DNA from: Labilithrix sp.
GTDB taxonomy: Bacteria; Myxococcota_A; Polyangia; Polyangiales; Polyangiaceae
DNA length: 64,000 nucleotides
Assembly: GCA_019637175.1 (NCBI GenBank)
Contig: JAHBWD010000003.1
Coordinates: forward strand, 124,001-188,000
Direction: 5' to 3'
Shown here: piece by piece, positions 8,223 to 17,363 of the stretch
How the letters are laid out: each line of letters starts with the position of its first letter
Position numbering within the stretch: the stretch's first letter is position 1
The notes under the pieces: generated by a model
Seen by the model: the letters and a program-made list of their open reading frames with translations, nothing else
Database searches by the model: none
What the model was told of the DNA's origin: nothing
Program-made: the position numbers and the translations under genes

Positions 8223-8894
8223 TCAGAGCTTGGGCGCGCTCGGCTTCGGCGCAGGTCCGGCCGCGAGCTGCGCGTTCAGCTTGCCGAGCTCCTCGATCAC
8301 CTGCGCGGGCACCTTCGGCTCGGGCACCGCGTTCTTCACCGGCGCGAGCGACTGGAGGTAGGCGTGCATCGCGCGGAGATCCTCGTCGGTCGCGCTCTGC
8401 ATGTTCATCCAGGGCATCGGCGGGAGGATCGCCCGCCCGTCGGCGGCGCCGCGGTGCTTGCCGCTCCGCATCGCGCGGACGAACGCGTCGCCGTCCATGC
8501 GCAGGCCCGTCTGCGGATCGGGCGTGAGGTTCTGCGCGTAGACGACGCCGAACGGGAGGCGAAAGCTCGTGAAGGTCGGACCGATGACGGCCTGATCGCC
8601 CTTGCCCGGCGCCGCGCTCGGATCGGGCGCGCCCTCGGGGTGCCCCGAGAGGAAGCGATCCATCTGCGGGACCGGCATGCCGAGCTTGGGGTCGAACGCC
8701 ATCGGCGTGTGGCAGTCGCTGCATCCGCCGATCCGCACGAGCGCCTCGCCGTGCTTCACGCGCTCGACGCGCGCCGCCTCGGCCGCGACCTCGGGCGACT
8801 CCTTCGCCGCCGGCGGCGTCTCCTTCGACTTCGACGGGTTGCACGCGGCGACGAGGGCGAGGGTCAGACTGGCGAGGACGAACGACGAGCGCAT
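8223..8894 (-). CDS. Monoheme cytochrome c lipoprotein
   Basis: A 223-residue product with a lipobox VAAC-N at about residue 19, so it is probably anchored to an outer membrane leaflet or the periplasmic face. A single CSDCH heme-binding motif follows at about residues 57-61 (GGCSDCHTP). Candidate distal ligands are the methionines in PPMPWMNM, which precede a final helix (DEDLRAMHAYLQSL) typical of class I cytochromes c. The tail is Pro/Lys/Ala-rich. ATG 8894 is chosen for the lipoprotein signal. It converges with the porin gene (8 bp apart) and lies downstream of asd, without an obvious functional link. It is a probable electron carrier with an unknown partner. Confidence 0.85.
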   Translation of the reverse strand: MRSSFVLASLTLALVAACNPSKSKETPPAAKESPEVAAEAARVERVKHGEALVRIGGCSDCHTPMAFDPKLGMPVPQMDRFLSGHPEGAPDPSAAPGKGDQAVIGPTFTSFRLPFGVVYAQNLTPDPQTGLRMDGDAFVRAMRSGKHRGAADGRAILPPMPWMNMQSATDEDLRAMHAYLQSLAPVKNAVPEPKVPAQVIEELGKLNAQLAAGPAPKPSAPKL

Positions 8895-9010
8895 GACGGC
8901 ATCTCCTTGTGCGGCTCGTCGCAAGAAGGTTGCGCGAGCTCGAACTGGAGCATGCGTCACGCGAACGGCGCGCGATGCTAAATGAACGCTCTCGTTTTCC
9001 TAAGAGTTCG

Positions 9011-10024
9011 CTAAGCGAAGAGGCGCTCGGCGATCTGCACGGCGTTGAGCGCCGCGCCCTTCCTCAAGTTGTCGGCGACGACGAAGAGGTTGAGCGCGCC
9101 CGGCACCGCGATGTCGTCGCGGACGCGCCCGACGTAGACCGGATCGGTCCCCGACGCGTGAGCCGGCTGCGGGTGCTTGCCCGGCGCGTACGCGTCATCC
9201 ATCAAGACGACACCCTCGGCGTTGCGGAGGAGGCTCTTCGCTTCTTCGGCCTTCATCGCGCGATGGAACTGCACGTGGATCGACTCGGAGTGTCCGTTGA
9301 CGACGGGCACGCGCACGGTCGTCGGCGAGACGCCGATCGCGTCGTCGCCCATGATCTTGCGCGTCTCGTGGACCATCTTCCACTCCTCTTCGGAGTAGTC
9401 GGCCTCGCCCGCTTTCCAGTCGCAGATCACGTTGAACGCGATCTGCCCGGGGAACACGCTGGGCGTGATGGGCTTGTCGTCGAGCGCCGCGCGCGCCTGC
9501 TCCATGAGATCGACGACCGCCGCCTGACCCTTGCCGCTCGTCGCCTGATACGTCGACACGATGATGTGCTTGATGCGCGCGGCGTCATGAAGGGGCTTGA
9601 GCGCGACGACCATCTGGATCGTGGAGCAGTTGGGATTGGCGATGATCCCCTTCGGCCGCTTCGCCGCGGCGGACATGTTCACTTCGGGCACGACGAGCGG
9701 GCACTCGGCGTCCATGCGCCACGCGCTCGAGTTGTCGATCACGACCGCGCCCGACTTCGCCGCGATCGGACCGTACTCGCGCGACACGCTCGCGCCCGCG
9801 CTGAAGAGCGCGATGTCGACGCCCTCGAACGACTTCGGTCCGAGCTCCTCGATCGTCACCTCGCCGCCCTTCCACGGCAGCTTCTGACCCGCGCTCCGCT
9901 TGCTCGCGAGCGCGACGAGGCGCGACACGGGGAAGCGGCGCGCTTCGAGGGTCTTCAGCATCTCGCGCCCGACGGCGCCGGTCGCGCCGGCCACGGCGAC
10001 GACGAAGGACTTGGCGTTGGACAT
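9011..10024 (-). CDS. asd: Aspartate-semialdehyde dehydrogenase
   Basis: A 337-residue cytosolic enzyme converting L-aspartyl-4-phosphate to L-aspartate semialdehyde with NADPH. This step leads to Lys/diaminopimelate, Thr and Met. Visible motifs are the Rossmann loop VAGATGAVGREM at the N-terminus, the phosphate-binding region FSAGASVSREYG, the active-site cysteine in IIANPNCSTIQ, and the catalytic histidine in ESIHVQFHRAM. Length and motif order match the family. ATG 10024 starts a compact MSNAKSFVVAVAG; longer in-frame extensions upstream have no recognisable content. No lysC or dap genes are adjacent. Confidence 0.95.
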   Translation of the reverse strand: MSNAKSFVVAVAGATGAVGREMLKTLEARRFPVSRLVALASKRSAGQKLPWKGGEVTIEELGPKSFEGVDIALFSAGASVSREYGPIAAKSGAVVIDNSSAWRMDAECPLVVPEVNMSAAAKRPKGIIANPNCSTIQMVVALKPLHDAARIKHIIVSTYQATSGKGQAAVVDLMEQARAALDDKPITPSVFPGQIAFNVICDWKAGEADYSEEEWKMVHETRKIMGDDAIGVSPTTVRVPVVNGHSESIHVQFHRAMKAEEAKSLLRNAEGVVLMDDAYAPGKHPQPAHASGTDPVYVGRVRDDIAVPGALNLFVVADNLRKGAALNAVQIAERLFA

Positions 10025-10279
10025 GAGGAGGGGAACTAGCGCGCTTCGCGCCCGCCCGCGACTATTCGCTTCGCTTCCGCTGCGTCCGCCGTCGGCGGAA
10101 TCGTCCGCGATCACCTGGATCCCCCGTCCATCAACCAAGTCGGGAGCTCACGCGCAGCTCAGGTTGGGGGTATTAGCCCCCTACTTCCAACGCTGCGCAA
10201 TCGAACGGGGATCGCCGAAGGAACACACGCACCCACATTAGATTCCCATGGCATACAGAGTGCACGAGCTACCTTCATC
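10025..10279. promoter_or_regulatory. Intergenic region with a GGGGG...CCCCC hairpin
   Basis: Divergent spacer between asd and the heme lipoprotein gene. Positions 10165-10180 form a 5-bp perfect G/C stem (GGGGG / CCCCC) with a 6-nt AT-rich loop. No T-run follows, so it is not a standard terminator and may be an operator or a leader hairpin of the downstream gene. No convincing -35/-10 pair is seen. Confidence 0.3.
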
Positions 10280-12157
10280 ATGCGTACTCGACTTCTGTCG
10301 CTCTCGCTCTTCGCGCTCGCCGTCGCCCTCCCGGGGATGGCCTGCTCCTCCTCTAGTGAGGACGACGCGGAGGCGTCGGAGGACGCGCTCACCGACGACG
10401 AGCTCGCCCGGAAGTCGCTCCAGATCCTGGGCGCCAAGATCGACGGCGCCGAGCAGCAGTGCAACCGCTGCCACGACATCAACCAGGCGACGCTGAAGAA
10501 GTGGGCCGACGACTACAAGACGTCGCTCACCTTCCTCTCCGACGATCGCAAGACGCAGAAAGAGCGCCGCAACTACATGCGCCGCGACCCGGCCGACGAG
10601 ACGTCGACGTTCGCGCCGGCGAAGCTCGGGTTCCTCTCCGCGGGCACGCACTTCGGCGGCAGCGCGGCGGTCGACGAGCGACGCCACCCGATCGCGGCCA
10701 AGCAGTCGGCGATGCTCAAGAAGATCTTCACGAACCGCGACGCCGACTACGCGCAGTTCCGCTCGAACACGCTGATGCCGATCGAGGCGGAGTACGATCG
10801 CCTCAGCGCCGGCGACTACAACACGATCGCGACCTGGATCGAGAAGGGCATGCCGAAGCTCGAGCAGCTCCTCCCCGAGGAGCCGCGCCCGACGACGTGC
10901 GCCGACGACTTCGATCAGCTCAAGGCGCACGCCCGCGAGATGAAGTCGAAGGGCTGGGAGGCGGTCAACCGCGAAGGGCGCATGCCGATGTTCGCGTGCG
11001 ACGCCGGCGCGAGCCCCCTCGAGTGCTTCCGCCAGAAGCACGACGGCAAAGACATCTTCCCCGACGCGAAGACGTCGTCGTACGGCAAAGACTGGGCGCA
11101 GGACGGATCGACCGTTCGCGTGCTGCGCGCGCTCGACTACAAGACGTTCTTCTGGATGCGCAACAGCGCGGACGGACGCTTCATCGCCAACGGCATGTCG
11201 GGCGGCGGCTCGGACGGCGCAGTGATCGCCGACCTCGCAGCCGCGCTCGCGCCCGGCGGCCCCAAGACTCGCGACATCATGGCGTCGGCCCGGTACGACC
11301 CAGACTTCTGGCCCGACAACAAGGGCTTCATGTTTCAGGGCACGCCGAGCCAGGGCGTCTTCTGCGCGCAGAGCCTGCTCTCGAACCCCGCGACGACGCG
11401 CATCAGCTTCAGCGAGCCGCAGTGCTCGAAGCTCGACACCGTCGGCCTCTACCAGACCGTCGGCCAGCGCATCGGCGACAACTCGGTCGCAGACCACTTC
11501 GTCGTGAACGGCAAGTTCGCGAGCGACAACCCGGGCCAGACGGCCTCCGACCGCGACCTCGCCGCCACCTTCGGCCCCGACGCGAAGGCGATCATCCGCG
11601 TGATGTTCGCGCGCGGCAACGACGCCGAGGACGGCTACCAGGTGAAGCAGTCGGTCGAGCTGCCGACGCCGTTCGAGGGCGACATCATGATGTCGCGTTC
11701 GTCGACGCTCCTCGGCGCGCGCGTCGCCGGCGAAGACAAGCCGCTCGGCTACTCGATCCGGAAGGTCAGCTCGACGTTCCAGGGTGACGGCTACCGCTTC
11801 CAGCTCAGCGCCGTCGGCCGCATCTGCATGCCGGGCAACAAGGCGAACTTCTCGTTCGACGAGCGCTTCCTCACGACGCACCACTACCTCGAACGCGAAG
11901 ACTTCGCGTCCGACGCGGCGTGGGCCGGCTACAAGGAGAAGGGCGGCGCGGACATCTACGTCGCCGACTTCGTGACGGGCAAGAAGGTGCGCATCACGCG
12001 CATGAAGCCGGGGCAGTTCGCGATCTTCCCGCACTTCCGCTCCGACGGCTGGCTCTACTTCCTCGTGCGCGACGCGAGCGACCCGAACGACAAGAAGGAG
12101 TTCGTCGTGGCTTCGGACTGGGCGCTCAAGCAGCTGGCGGCGGTGCCGACGCCGTGA
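10280..12157 (+). CDS. Heme-c-motif lipoprotein, beta-propeller-like, function unknown
   Basis: 625 residues. The lipobox GMAC-S places the lipid Cys at about residue 22, followed by a Ser/Glu/Asp linker. A single CNRCH heme-attachment motif lies at about residues 61-65, inside a helix-rich segment that resembles a small cytochrome c domain. The remaining 400 or so residues have beta-rich segments and an ending (IYVADFVTGKKVRITRMKPGQFAIFPHFRSDG) reminiscent of TolB/WD-like blades. Several paired cysteines occur. The next gene, also a lipoprotein with one CxxCH, follows after 81 bp, so the two are probably cotranscribed and may exchange electrons. No known enzyme family is assigned. Confidence 0.65.
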   Translation: MRTRLLSLSLFALAVALPGMACSSSSEDDAEASEDALTDDELARKSLQILGAKIDGAEQQCNRCHDINQATLKKWADDYKTSLTFLSDDRKTQKERRNYMRRDPADETSTFAPAKLGFLSAGTHFGGSAAVDERRHPIAAKQSAMLKKIFTNRDADYAQFRSNTLMPIEAEYDRLSAGDYNTIATWIEKGMPKLEQLLPEEPRPTTCADDFDQLKAHAREMKSKGWEAVNREGRMPMFACDAGASPLECFRQKHDGKDIFPDAKTSSYGKDWAQDGSTVRVLRALDYKTFFWMRNSADGRFIANGMSGGGSDGAVIADLAAALAPGGPKTRDIMASARYDPDFWPDNKGFMFQGTPSQGVFCAQSLLSNPATTRISFSEPQCSKLDTVGLYQTVGQRIGDNSVADHFVVNGKFASDNPGQTASDRDLAATFGPDAKAIIRVMFARGNDAEDGYQVKQSVELPTPFEGDIMMSRSSTLLGARVAGEDKPLGYSIRKVSSTFQGDGYRFQLSAVGRICMPGNKANFSFDERFLTTHHYLEREDFASDAAWAGYKEKGGADIYVADFVTGKKVRITRMKPGQFAIFPHFRSDGWLYFLVRDASDPNDKKEFVVASDWALKQLAAVPTP

Positions 12158-12238
12158 CGTCGTGACGTGATGCGGGCGACGCGGCCCTGGGAAGCCGCGT
12201 CGCCTCCGTGATGAGACAAGGGACGGAGGAGACGAATC

Positions 12239-13645
12239 ATGGACCTGCGCAAGCTTCTCGGTATCGCGCTCGCACTCTCGGTGGCCGCCGCCGCCGGTTG
12301 CAGCGCCACGGCCGAAGACGACACCGAAGAGCAGGAAGGCCAGCTCCGTCCGCTCGAGCGCAAGGCGATCGGCAAGGCGCGCGACTACCCGGCCGACAAG
12401 TCGATGCGCGGCAGGCTGAGTGAGCTCCAGAGCTCGCAGAAGGCGCGACGCGAGGTCGCGTGGAAGGCGCTCGCTCGCTCGCTCGCGCCGGTGAAGATCG
12501 CCGATCCGACGAAGGTCGACGGCAAGCAGGCCACGGTGCCGCTCTTCCGCACGTGGTACGGAAAAGACGACTTCGAGCGGATGTTCGGGAAGATCTACGC
12601 CGATCTGCCGACCGAGGATCGCAAGGCGCGCAAGGCGTTCTCCGCCGCCGACGCGAAGCGCGCGTTCGAGTGGAACGCGACCTCGCTCGGCGCGTCGAGC
12701 GACCAGGACTACTTCGACCGGATCCAGAAGGTCGAGAACGACATCTCCGTGCAGGGCCTCGGCGGCAACCACCGCGTCGCCTACAGCCCGGGCTTCTTCA
12801 CGCACATGCTCGCGGAGTACGGCACGCTCTTCGAGTGCCTGCCGAAGCTCTCGTCGATCAAGGCCGACGACGCGCCGCCCTCGGCGACGAACTTCGCGCC
12901 CTGCTTCAACAAGGAGTTCCCGATCGACGCCGCGCTCGTGAAGATGTCGTGGCACCGCGCGAACTTCGGCGACGAGCGCCTCCCGATGCCGACCTACGAG
13001 ACCGACGCCTCGACGCTCGCGGCGAAGATGAAGGGCACGAGCGAAGGCGGCGCCTGGGGCAAGGGCGTGGGCAAGGCCGATCCCGGCGAGTCCGAGATCT
13101 ACACCGTGCGCATGTCGGACGGGACGCGCTTCCGGATGCCCGCGCTCCACCTCGTCACCAAGGAGCTCCGCGACTGGCTCTGGATCACGATCTGGTGGTC
13201 CGACACGCCCGACGAAGACTTCGGCGCCGATCGCCCCGAAGAGATCAAGAAGCTCGGCGGACCGTGGTCGCACTACAAGATGAACGTCGCCGTCGCGTTC
13301 GACGAGAAGGATCCCGATCCGCGCGGCGGCTTCGACGGCTCGCTCGGCGACGCGATCGCGGCGACCTACGCCGGCGTCGGCAAGCCCTCGTGGGCGTCGA
13401 ACCCGTACCTCGAGAAGGGCCCGCTCAACGCGCAGTCGAACTGCATCGGCTGCCACCAGCACGCGGGCACCGACGAGTCGACCGAGTCGATCCTCGCCGA
13501 CCAGACGCGCTTCCCCGAGGCGTCGCGGACCAAGGTCCGACAGAACTTCCCCGTCGACTACACGTGGGCGCTCACCTCGGCGCCCGAGCGCCTCGCGAGC
13601 GTCATCGAAGACCACGTGAAGCACTACGACGCCGTCGATCGCTGA
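12239..13645 (+). CDS. Lipoprotein with C-terminal heme c motif
   Basis: 468 residues. The signal peptide ends AAAGC-S (Cys about 21), followed by an acidic linker. The body is mostly unrecognised, with conserved-looking Trp/Tyr-rich stretches such as WLWITIWWSDTPDEDFG. A single CIGCH motif sits near the C-terminus (about residues 402-406), immediately followed by QHAGTDES. A lone late CxxCH after a large N-terminal domain suggests a catalytic or binding domain with an electron-transfer tail. The GGAG near position 12226 is a plausible ribosome binding site for ATG 12239. It is paired with the upstream heme lipoprotein. Confidence 0.65.
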   Translation: MDLRKLLGIALALSVAAAAGCSATAEDDTEEQEGQLRPLERKAIGKARDYPADKSMRGRLSELQSSQKARREVAWKALARSLAPVKIADPTKVDGKQATVPLFRTWYGKDDFERMFGKIYADLPTEDRKARKAFSAADAKRAFEWNATSLGASSDQDYFDRIQKVENDISVQGLGGNHRVAYSPGFFTHMLAEYGTLFECLPKLSSIKADDAPPSATNFAPCFNKEFPIDAALVKMSWHRANFGDERLPMPTYETDASTLAAKMKGTSEGGAWGKGVGKADPGESEIYTVRMSDGTRFRMPALHLVTKELRDWLWITIWWSDTPDEDFGADRPEEIKKLGGPWSHYKMNVAVAFDEKDPDPRGGFDGSLGDAIAATYAGVGKPSWASNPYLEKGPLNAQSNCIGCHQHAGTDESTESILADQTRFPEASRTKVRQNFPVDYTWALTSAPERLASVIEDHVKHYDAVDR

Positions 13646-13710
13646 GGCTGAGCTCTTCGGCGCGATCGGCGTGACCAAGATCTCGGCGAGCCGCGTGTTA
13701 CGCTGAGAGC

Positions 13711-16700
13711 ATGCGCCGGGTCCGCCCGCTTCTCCTTCTCGTCGTCGTCGCGTGCGGAAGGACAGGCGGGCCGGCGCGACCTCCGGACGCGGGCTTCCGC
13801 ACCGCAGGCGCGGGCGCGCCCGCCGATCCGACGTTGAAGCCCGCGCGCCTCTTGCCCGAGGTCGTCGACGAGGGGCAGGGCTACGGCACGGAGTCAGGCG
13901 GCGGCGCGCGCGCGATCACGGCCGGGCTCCGCGTCGTGAGCTCGCGCGACGGCGCGATCCTCGCCGCCGAAGATCGGCTGCCGCAGCCGCCGCAGTTCAC
14001 CGTCGCGCTCCCCGAGCGCCTCGGCGGCGGCTTTCTCTTCGTGCTCGGCACGGCGGTCTGGCGCGCCGATCATTGGCTCGATCCCGCCAAGCCGATCTTC
14101 ACCTCGACGACGCCCATCCAGGGCATCGTGCCCGGCCTCGATCGCGTCTACGTGCGCGCGCAGAACGCGTACCTCGCGATCGACGGGCGGAGCGGGCGCG
14201 TGCTCGACCTCGGTCCGTGGCCGGCGACCCCGTTCGTATCGGGCTACGCCGCCGCCGACGGCTGGCGCGCCGCGGCGGTCACCGATCTCCGCGGCGTGGT
14301 CGCCACCTTCGACGCGGGCGCGACCTGGCGCGCGCTCGACCTGCCGATGGATCCGCGCCACGTGCTCGCGTCGGGCGACGCGCTCGCCGTCGGCGGCATC
14401 GAGAACGGCAAGACCGAGGCGTGGTTCGAAGTGCGCGCCGACGGGAGCATCGCGCGGCTCGCCGGCGCGCCGCGCGAGGCGAAGGGAAAGATCGTCGCGA
14501 CGCCGCAGGTCGCGCGACCGACCTACAGCGGATTTCCCGGCGGCCTCACGATGCCGACGCCGTCGCCGACCCTCGTCTCTCCTCCCGTCGCGAGCGCGCG
14601 GCCGGCGCCGAGCGCGCCCGAAGAGTCGACGCAAGACGCAGGCGCGCGCATCTTCGGCAAGCGGCCGCTCGCCGCCGCGATCGAAGACGGCTGGCCGCTG
14701 ACCGACGGCACCGCGGTCGTCGCGCGCGACGGCGCGCTCGCGCGCGTGCGCCTCTCGGACGGCGCGCTCGTGGAGGTCGCGCAAGGCGCCTTCCCGCTCA
14801 AGCCGGCGCGCTGTCATCCGGTGTCGCTCACGCGTCCGAAGGCGGTCGGTGCGTTCGGCTTCGTCTGCGGCGAGCCGCGGGGATCGAGCGTGATCTACGC
14901 CTACGATCCCGCGCGCGGTCGGCTCGTCGAGATCAAGCGATTCGATCGACCGCGCGTCGTCACGTCGTCGGGCAACGGCGCGATCGCGGTGCGCGGACCG
15001 TGCGCCGAAGACGGCGACCCGAACGGATCGCCGCGCGAGCCCGAGCGCGCCCCGCTCACGACCGACGGCGGCAAGCTCGACTTCGCGAACAAGAGCGACG
15101 CCGGTCCCGACAAGATCGAAAAGGTCGAGAAGATCGCGAAGGAGAGCGAGAGGCCTGCCGAGATCCATCCGTTCTGCGTGCTCGGCCACGACAACCTCTG
15201 GCGCGAGGTGCACGTGCGCGGCGACGTCGGCGGCGAGCGCGTGATCGTCCTCGCAGACGGCAAGATCGCCGTCGTCTCTCCGCCGCAAGGGCAGAACGTC
15301 CCCGCGCGCCTCACGATCCTCGAGAACGGCAAGGCGACGACGCTGCCGGTCGTGTTCCCCAAGGTCACCGCCGACGTCGCGCGCGCGCTTCGTCTCGGCG
15401 TCTGGCTCGACGGCTTCGAAGAGCGCCGCCCCGGCGTCGTCGGCGGATGGATCGAAGCCGGCGGCGCGATGCTCGGCGTCGAGATCGCGCTCGACGGCAA
15501 GGCCACACCGGGCATGTTCGTCCGCGACGCGGGCATGCCTTTCGTCTCGGGGCGCTACGGGCTCGGATGGACGGCCGCGCGCCGCGGATTCGAAACCGTC
15601 GACGGCGGAATGACCTGGACGAGCATCGATCTGCCCGAGCCGCTCGTCGCGGCGGGCAAGGTCGATCGCCGCGCGTGCGGTCCGATCGGGTGCGTCGCCG
15701 CCGGCTGGCTCCGCGTCGGCTGGGGCGAGCCGCCGGCGACGCCGAAGCCGCAAGCGCCTCCGCCGCATCGCGCGGGCGTGAGCGTCTCCGCGCCGGTCAT
15801 CACGCTCGCGTGCGAGCCGCTCGGTCCGCCGGCGCCGCCCGCGCCGACGCCGCGGCCGCGCGCGGTGATCCCGCCGCCGGCGCCGACACCGAGCGCGCCG
15901 CGCAGGTTCGGCAGCCCGCCCGTCCTCGGGCTCGGCGGCAGCGCCTTCGCCGGTGTGCAAGATCTCCCGGCGTTCTACTCGCACGCCGGACCAGCGCTCC
16001 GCGACGCCGAGCGCGGCGTGCCTTTCGAAGTGCGCGACCTGCCCGAGCGCTACCCGACGATCGGCCCTCTCGCGCGCATCTACACGTGGGGACCGAAAGG
16101 AGGCGACTGGGACACGCTCGGCCGTTGGCAGGTCAAGTGGCTCTCTCCGTTCGCCGGCTGGCCGGAGGTGCGATCGTCGCTGCCGGTCCTGCCGGCGCAG
16201 ACGATCCTCGACTACACGAAGACCGGCTCGCCCTACGGGTACGCCGGGTACTACTCGAGCTTCGCGAGCGGCCTCTTCCAGCTCGCGAGCGGCGATGATC
16301 CCGCGCACGCGCTCCTCCTCGCGCGGCGCATCTCGCGCGATCTGGTGCCGATCGAGCTCGAAGCCGAGCGCGCGCCGGTCGAGGTGCACCGCGCCGACGG
16401 CGAGCCGTTCACCGAAATCGAGGCGGTGACCCGAGCGGCGGGTCGGTGGTACCTCGCGACGCCCGCGCCCGCGGGATCGGTCTCGCCGGTGACGACGATC
16501 TGGCAAGTCGACGGCGCGGTCGCGCGCGAGCTCGTGAAGATCCCACGCGCGGCGATCGAGACCGGCCGGCCGAACGGACAAGCGATGCAGCGGCTCGCGC
16601 GTCGCTCCGACGGACGCGCGATCGGTCTCGTCGTCGACGGACAGCCGACCGCCGAGCGGACGAACATCAACACGCGCTGGGTGCTACCGATCGATCTCGA

Positions 16701-17073
16701 GACCGGTCAGCTCGGCGAGCCCGAGCCCCTCGGGTACATGGATCTCGCGGGCCGCTCACTCGAGGGATGCAGCGACGATCTCGTCGGCTGGGTCTTCGAC
16801 GCGTCGCTGCCGTCGAGCCAGGTGCGCGTGCGCCTCCCGCAAGGGTCGGGCTCGATCCATTCGGTCTACGCGCGCCTGCGACTGCTCCCGACGCGCGGCT
16901 GCATCGAGCGCATCGCCGGGCAGTACGACGGCCAGTCGGCCGAGCGCGCGGCGCAGCTCGCGCGGCCCGGCGCGCGCGCGGGCGCCGCCCCTCCGTTGCG
17001 GGCCGGCGAGCTCATCGCGACGCCGCTCGCGGCGCAGACGCGCTTCCCACTTCGGTGCACTGTCGCAAAATGA
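13711..17073 (+). CDS. Large lipoprotein with Asp-box (BNR-like) repeats
   Basis: 1120 residues with the lipobox VVAC-G at about residue 15. At least two Asp-box motifs of the S/D-x-G-x-T-W type are readable: DAGATWRAL near residue 201 and DGGMTWTSI near residue 631. They imply beta-propeller blades as in sialidase-like or photosystem-assembly-like folds. Between the blades are Pro-rich linkers (about 280-310 and 690-740). No catalytic Arg triad of sialidases could be traced, so a binding or scaffold role is as likely as hydrolysis. It is the third consecutive secreted lipoprotein on this strand, 65 bp after the heme lipoprotein. Confidence 0.6.
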   Translation: MRRVRPLLLLVVVACGRTGGPARPPDAGFRTAGAGAPADPTLKPARLLPEVVDEGQGYGTESGGGARAITAGLRVVSSRDGAILAAEDRLPQPPQFTVALPERLGGGFLFVLGTAVWRADHWLDPAKPIFTSTTPIQGIVPGLDRVYVRAQNAYLAIDGRSGRVLDLGPWPATPFVSGYAAADGWRAAAVTDLRGVVATFDAGATWRALDLPMDPRHVLASGDALAVGGIENGKTEAWFEVRADGSIARLAGAPREAKGKIVATPQVARPTYSGFPGGLTMPTPSPTLVSPPVASARPAPSAPEESTQDAGARIFGKRPLAAAIEDGWPLTDGTAVVARDGALARVRLSDGALVEVAQGAFPLKPARCHPVSLTRPKAVGAFGFVCGEPRGSSVIYAYDPARGRLVEIKRFDRPRVVTSSGNGAIAVRGPCAEDGDPNGSPREPERAPLTTDGGKLDFANKSDAGPDKIEKVEKIAKESERPAEIHPFCVLGHDNLWREVHVRGDVGGERVIVLADGKIAVVSPPQGQNVPARLTILENGKATTLPVVFPKVTADVARALRLGVWLDGFEERRPGVVGGWIEAGGAMLGVEIALDGKATPGMFVRDAGMPFVSGRYGLGWTAARRGFETVDGGMTWTSIDLPEPLVAAGKVDRRACGPIGCVAAGWLRVGWGEPPATPKPQAPPPHRAGVSVSAPVITLACEPLGPPAPPAPTPRPRAVIPPPAPTPSAPRRFGSPPVLGLGGSAFAGVQDLPAFYSHAGPALRDAERGVPFEVRDLPERYPTIGPLARIYTWGPKGGDWDTLGRWQVKWLSPFAGWPEVRSSLPVLPAQTILDYTKTGSPYGYAGYYSSFASGLFQLASGDDPAHALLLARRISRDLVPIELEAERAPVEVHRADGEPFTEIEAVTRAAGRWYLATPAPAGSVSPVTTIWQVDGAVARELVKIPRAAIETGRPNGQAMQRLARRSDGRAIGLVVDGQPTAERTNINTRWVLPIDLETGQLGEPEPLGYMDLAGRSLEGCSDDLVGWVFDASLPSSQVRVRLPQGSGSIHSVYARLRLLPTRGCIERIAGQYDGQSAERAAQLARPGARAGAAPPLRAGELIATPLAAQTRFPLRCTVAK

Positions 17074-17363
17074 AGCACCTAACGACTCATCTCCGTCTCG
17101 GTAACAAGTTCGTCCGCGCGGAGGGCAGTCGTGCAGTTTCGACTTCTCGTGTTTCAGAAGTGAAGGGAATCGCGACTATCGCCACCCAATAAACGCAGTG
17201 TTTTTGCGCTGGTACACCATGTGCAAGGTAGTGCCGCGCCTGCGCGGAGTGTGGCTGCCCCCCCGGCCCCTTCGCGTGGGTTTTTTCATTTCGAAGTTCG
17301 AATCGACAGCGCAAGCGGCGGGCGTGAATCACTCGAGGTTGTTCGGGGCTATCCTCCGCCGCC
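17074..17363. other. 290-bp gap, lower GC, with an inverted repeat
   Basis: No gene is seen. An inverted repeat ACTTCT (17142-17147) / AGAAGT (17156-17161) with an 8-nt loop is present. A GC-rich stretch followed by TTTTTT lies at about 17265-17285 and could act as a weak intrinsic terminator. The base composition is noticeably more AT-rich than the flanking genes. Confidence 0.3.

Noticed and set aside
10165..10180. GGGGG...CCCCC hairpin as an intrinsic terminator
   Set aside because: No T-run follows on either strand, and it lies in a divergent intergenic region, so terminator function is not supported.
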